Origin: Streptomyces sp. ISL-66
Lineage (GTDB): Bacteria; Actinomycetota; Actinomycetes; Streptomycetales; Streptomycetaceae
Length of the DNA stretch: 42,985 nucleotides
Assembly (NCBI RefSeq): GCF_018614135.1
Contig: NZ_JAGGOW010000034.1
Coordinates: 1 to 42,985 of the forward strand
Direction: 5' to 3'
Position numbers and translations under genes: made by a program. This document shows positions 41,510-42,985 of this stretch, piece after piece. Position 1 is the stretch's first letter; the number at the start of each line of letters is the position of its first letter. The notes under the pieces were generated by a model that made no database searches, had not been told where the DNA came from, and saw only the letters and a list, made by a program, of their open reading frames with translations.

Positions 41510-42169
41510 GTGATCAGAGTGACTGGAAACGGATTCTCCGTACCCGCCACAGTGCGCGTGCCGGACTCCAAGCTCGCGCGAGAGGCGACCGAGCTCGTAC
41601 GGGACAGTGTGAGCGACCTGATCTACGACCACTCCCGCCGCGTGTACTTCTTCGGCAGCCTCCGAGGCCGCGACCAGGAGCGCAGCTTCGATCCCGAACT
41701 GCTCTACGTCGCCGCCATGTTCCACGACCTCGGCCTCGGCGAGCCGTTCCGCGGCAGCGGGCGACGCTTCGAAGTCGACGGCGCCGACGCGGCCAGCCGC
41801 TTCCTGCGGACGCACCAGCTGCCCGAGGACGACATCCGGCGCGTGTGGACCGCCATCGCCCTGCACACGACCCCGGGCATCCCCGAGTTCATGGAGCCTG
41901 AGGTGGCACTGCTGACGGCGGGCGTCGAGTACGACGTCCTCGGCATCGGCTACCACGACGTCGACGAGGCGGACCGCGCCGCGGTCGTCGCCCTGCACCC
42001 GCGCCCGGGCTTCAAGGAGCGGATCCTGCAGGCCTTCGCCGACGGGATCCGGCCCAAACCGGAGACCACGTTCGGCAACGTCAAGGCCGACGTACTCGCG
42101 CACTACGTGCCGGGCTTCGAGCGCGGGAACTTCGTACGCACGGTCCTGGACTCCCCGTGGGCCGAATAG
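41510..42169 (+). CDS. HD domain metal-dependent hydrolase
   Basis: A 219-aa protein. The HD-superfamily ligands are visible: H41 in YDHSRRVYFF, H72-D73 in AAMFHDLGLGEPF and later acidic residues in GYHDVDEADRAAV. The arrangement resembles cyanamide hydratase-like and phosphohydrolase HD proteins. Substrate unknown. The GTG at 41510 has AAGGA just upstream; GTG 41519 is an alternative. Divergent from the crystallin-like gene. Confidence 0.87.
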   Translation: MIRVTGNGFSVPATVRVPDSKLAREATELVRDSVSDLIYDHSRRVYFFGSLRGRDQERSFDPELLYVAAMFHDLGLGEPFRGSGRRFEVDGADAASRFLRTHQLPEDDIRRVWTAIALHTTPGIPEFMEPEVALLTAGVEYDVLGIGYHDVDEADRAAVVALHPRPGFKERILQAFADGIRPKPETTFGNVKADVLAHYVPGFERGNFVRTVLDSPWAE

Positions 42170-42334
42170 CCCCCGAGGGCCTGCGCCTCGGCCGTGGCGG
42201 GCGGGGCCGGGTGTGGCCGACGGCGAATGGAGTCATGGGTCGGGGCCGGAGCTCCGGCTGACCAACCGCATCACCGACGCTCCGACCCCGGGCCGCACCC
42301 TGCGCATCCTGTGCGAGAGGCCCCGTACCTCTGC

Positions 42335-42811
42335 TCAGGTGGGGATGGGGGAGTTGATCCCCATCAGGGCGAACCAGTCGCCGTCGACGTAGTTCTTCTT
42401 CCAGGTGTCGAGCTGCTTCTCGGAGATCTTGTACTTCTTGATGATCTTGTCCCTTGTCTTGTCGGAGTCGTCGGCGATCAGGGTCACGACGATGCGTACG
42501 CGGTCCACGACCGTCAGTTCCGACGCGGTCTTGTCGGGGAGGTCTTCGAAGCGGAAGCAGCCGGCTCGGCCGGGCTTGCCGGGTTCACCGGGCTCGCCGG
42601 GCCGGCCGCCCCTGCCGCCCTTGCCACCTTCTCCGCCCTTGCCGCCTTCGCCGCCCGCCGCGCAGTGCGTGGAGTCGCCGGCCGGAGCCGAGGAGACAGC
42701 GCCCGTGGGGGTGTGGGACTGCGAGGCCTGGGCGGCGCACGCCGTACCGGTGAAGAAGGCCAGGGAAGCGGCGGCCAGGATGATCGGACGCTGCCAGGAG
42801 CTTGTGAACAT
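42335..42811 (-). CDS. Secreted protein with collagen-like Gly-rich segment
   Basis: A 158-aa protein with a signal peptide (residues 1-28: RPIILAAASLAFFTGTACAA). A Gly-x-y block GEGGKGGEGGKGGRGG continues into RPGEPGEPGKPGRAG, and a compact C-terminal domain follows with VVDRVRIVVTLIADDSDKTR and KYKISEKQLDTWKKNY. The middle resembles bacterial collagen-like stalks. The C-terminal domain is not recognised. ATG 42811 fits the signal peptide. Confidence 0.75.
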   Translation of the reverse strand: MFTSSWQRPIILAAASLAFFTGTACAAQASQSHTPTGAVSSAPAGDSTHCAAGGEGGKGGEGGKGGRGGRPGEPGEPGKPGRAGCFRFEDLPDKTASELTVVDRVRIVVTLIADDSDKTRDKIIKKYKISEKQLDTWKKNYVDGDWFALMGINSPIPT

Positions 42812-42932
42812 GAGACTTCTCCAATTTCGTGATCACGGGGTGCTGCCTGTGGGAACGGGGCTGAGAAAGGGTGGGGGGAGGGGGGAGGCCCGGGGGCCTC
42901 CACCCCGTCGATCCGGTTCCGGGGTTCAGGGG

Positions 42933-42985
42933 TTAGAAGATGCTGCCGCCTCCGGCGCCGCCACCGCCGCCCAGGCCGCCGAAGA
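42933..42985 (-). CDS. C-terminal end of a Gly-rich protein, cut by the window
   Basis: TTA stop complement at 42933-42935 preceded in frame by FGGLGGGGGAGGGSIF. Only about 16 codons are visible. Same strand and direction as the collagen-like gene and also Gly-rich, so the two may be one operon or related secreted proteins. Confidence 0.5.
   Translation of the reverse strand, partial: FGGLGGGGGAGGGSIF

Overview
The window is a very GC-rich actinobacterial chromosome segment, almost certainly Streptomyces or a close relative. Supporting signs are strong G/C third-position bias, frequent GTG starts, two mycothiol-dependent maleylpyruvate isomerase-type proteins, a DUF6233 protein, a twin-arginine secreted protein, and many short translationally coupled gene pairs. 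No tRNA, rRNA, CRISPR array or biosynthetic cluster was seen. Gene order is mixed (accessory/arm-like), with an insertion sequence at the left edge and several gene remnants.

Layout. 21-1580: an IS701-like insertion sequence with about 129-bp inverted ends, flanked by CTAG. 1608-3542 (minus): a small hypothetical gene and a frameshifted CopD-like gene followed by a coupled SRPBCC-ArsR pair. 3761-4241: a possible toxin-antitoxin-like pair. 4256-5912: an ECF41-type sigma factor (SigJ-like) divergent from a small membrane protein. 6045-9254: a YczE-like membrane protein, an S66 LD-carboxypeptidase, a methyltransferase and a small protein. 9623-13608: a SigK/RskA sigma/anti-sigma pair divergent from a molybdopterin oxidoreductase and a fasciclin lipoprotein. 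This resembles the mycobacterial SigK-MPT83/MPT70 circuit. 13520-15919: an MFS transporter divergent from a LysR regulator. 16008-18679: a DUF6233 pair, a PD-(D/E)XK nuclease-like protein and an FAD monooxygenase. 18962-20481: a DeoR regulator divergent from a Nudix hydrolase. 20668-22320: a VWA protein and an orphan emfourin-type inhibitor. 22621-26947: a YihY/BrkB membrane protein, a substrate-binding-like protein without a visible signal peptide, and a secreted PNGase A-like protein. 27100-28661: an ECF42 sigma factor coupled to its DGPF/YCII partner. 28886-30929: an NAD-binding epimerase and a maleylpyruvate isomerase-family protein. 31051-37816: small ORFs and the most interesting locus, a two-gene unit of a 191-aa protein and a 1464-aa STAND/NACHT-like NTPase, followed by an unrecognised gene. 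37930-42985: a protein-kinase remnant, a TIGR03086 protein, a Tat-secreted protein, a short-chain-dehydrogenase remnant, a crystallin/I36-like secreted protein, an HD hydrolase and two glycine-rich secreted proteins.

How the genes work together. Three ECF sigma factors of three groups (ECF41, SigK/ECF19, ECF42) lie within about 24 kb, each beside its characteristic partner. Candidate cognate promoters can be read in front of the neighbouring genes. The best candidate for an undescribed system is the STAND locus at 31833-36810: the small protein and an insertion inside the NTPase domain appear to share a motif of about 40 residues, which suggests that the two proteins recognise each other. All functional calls are from sequence reading alone, with no database search.
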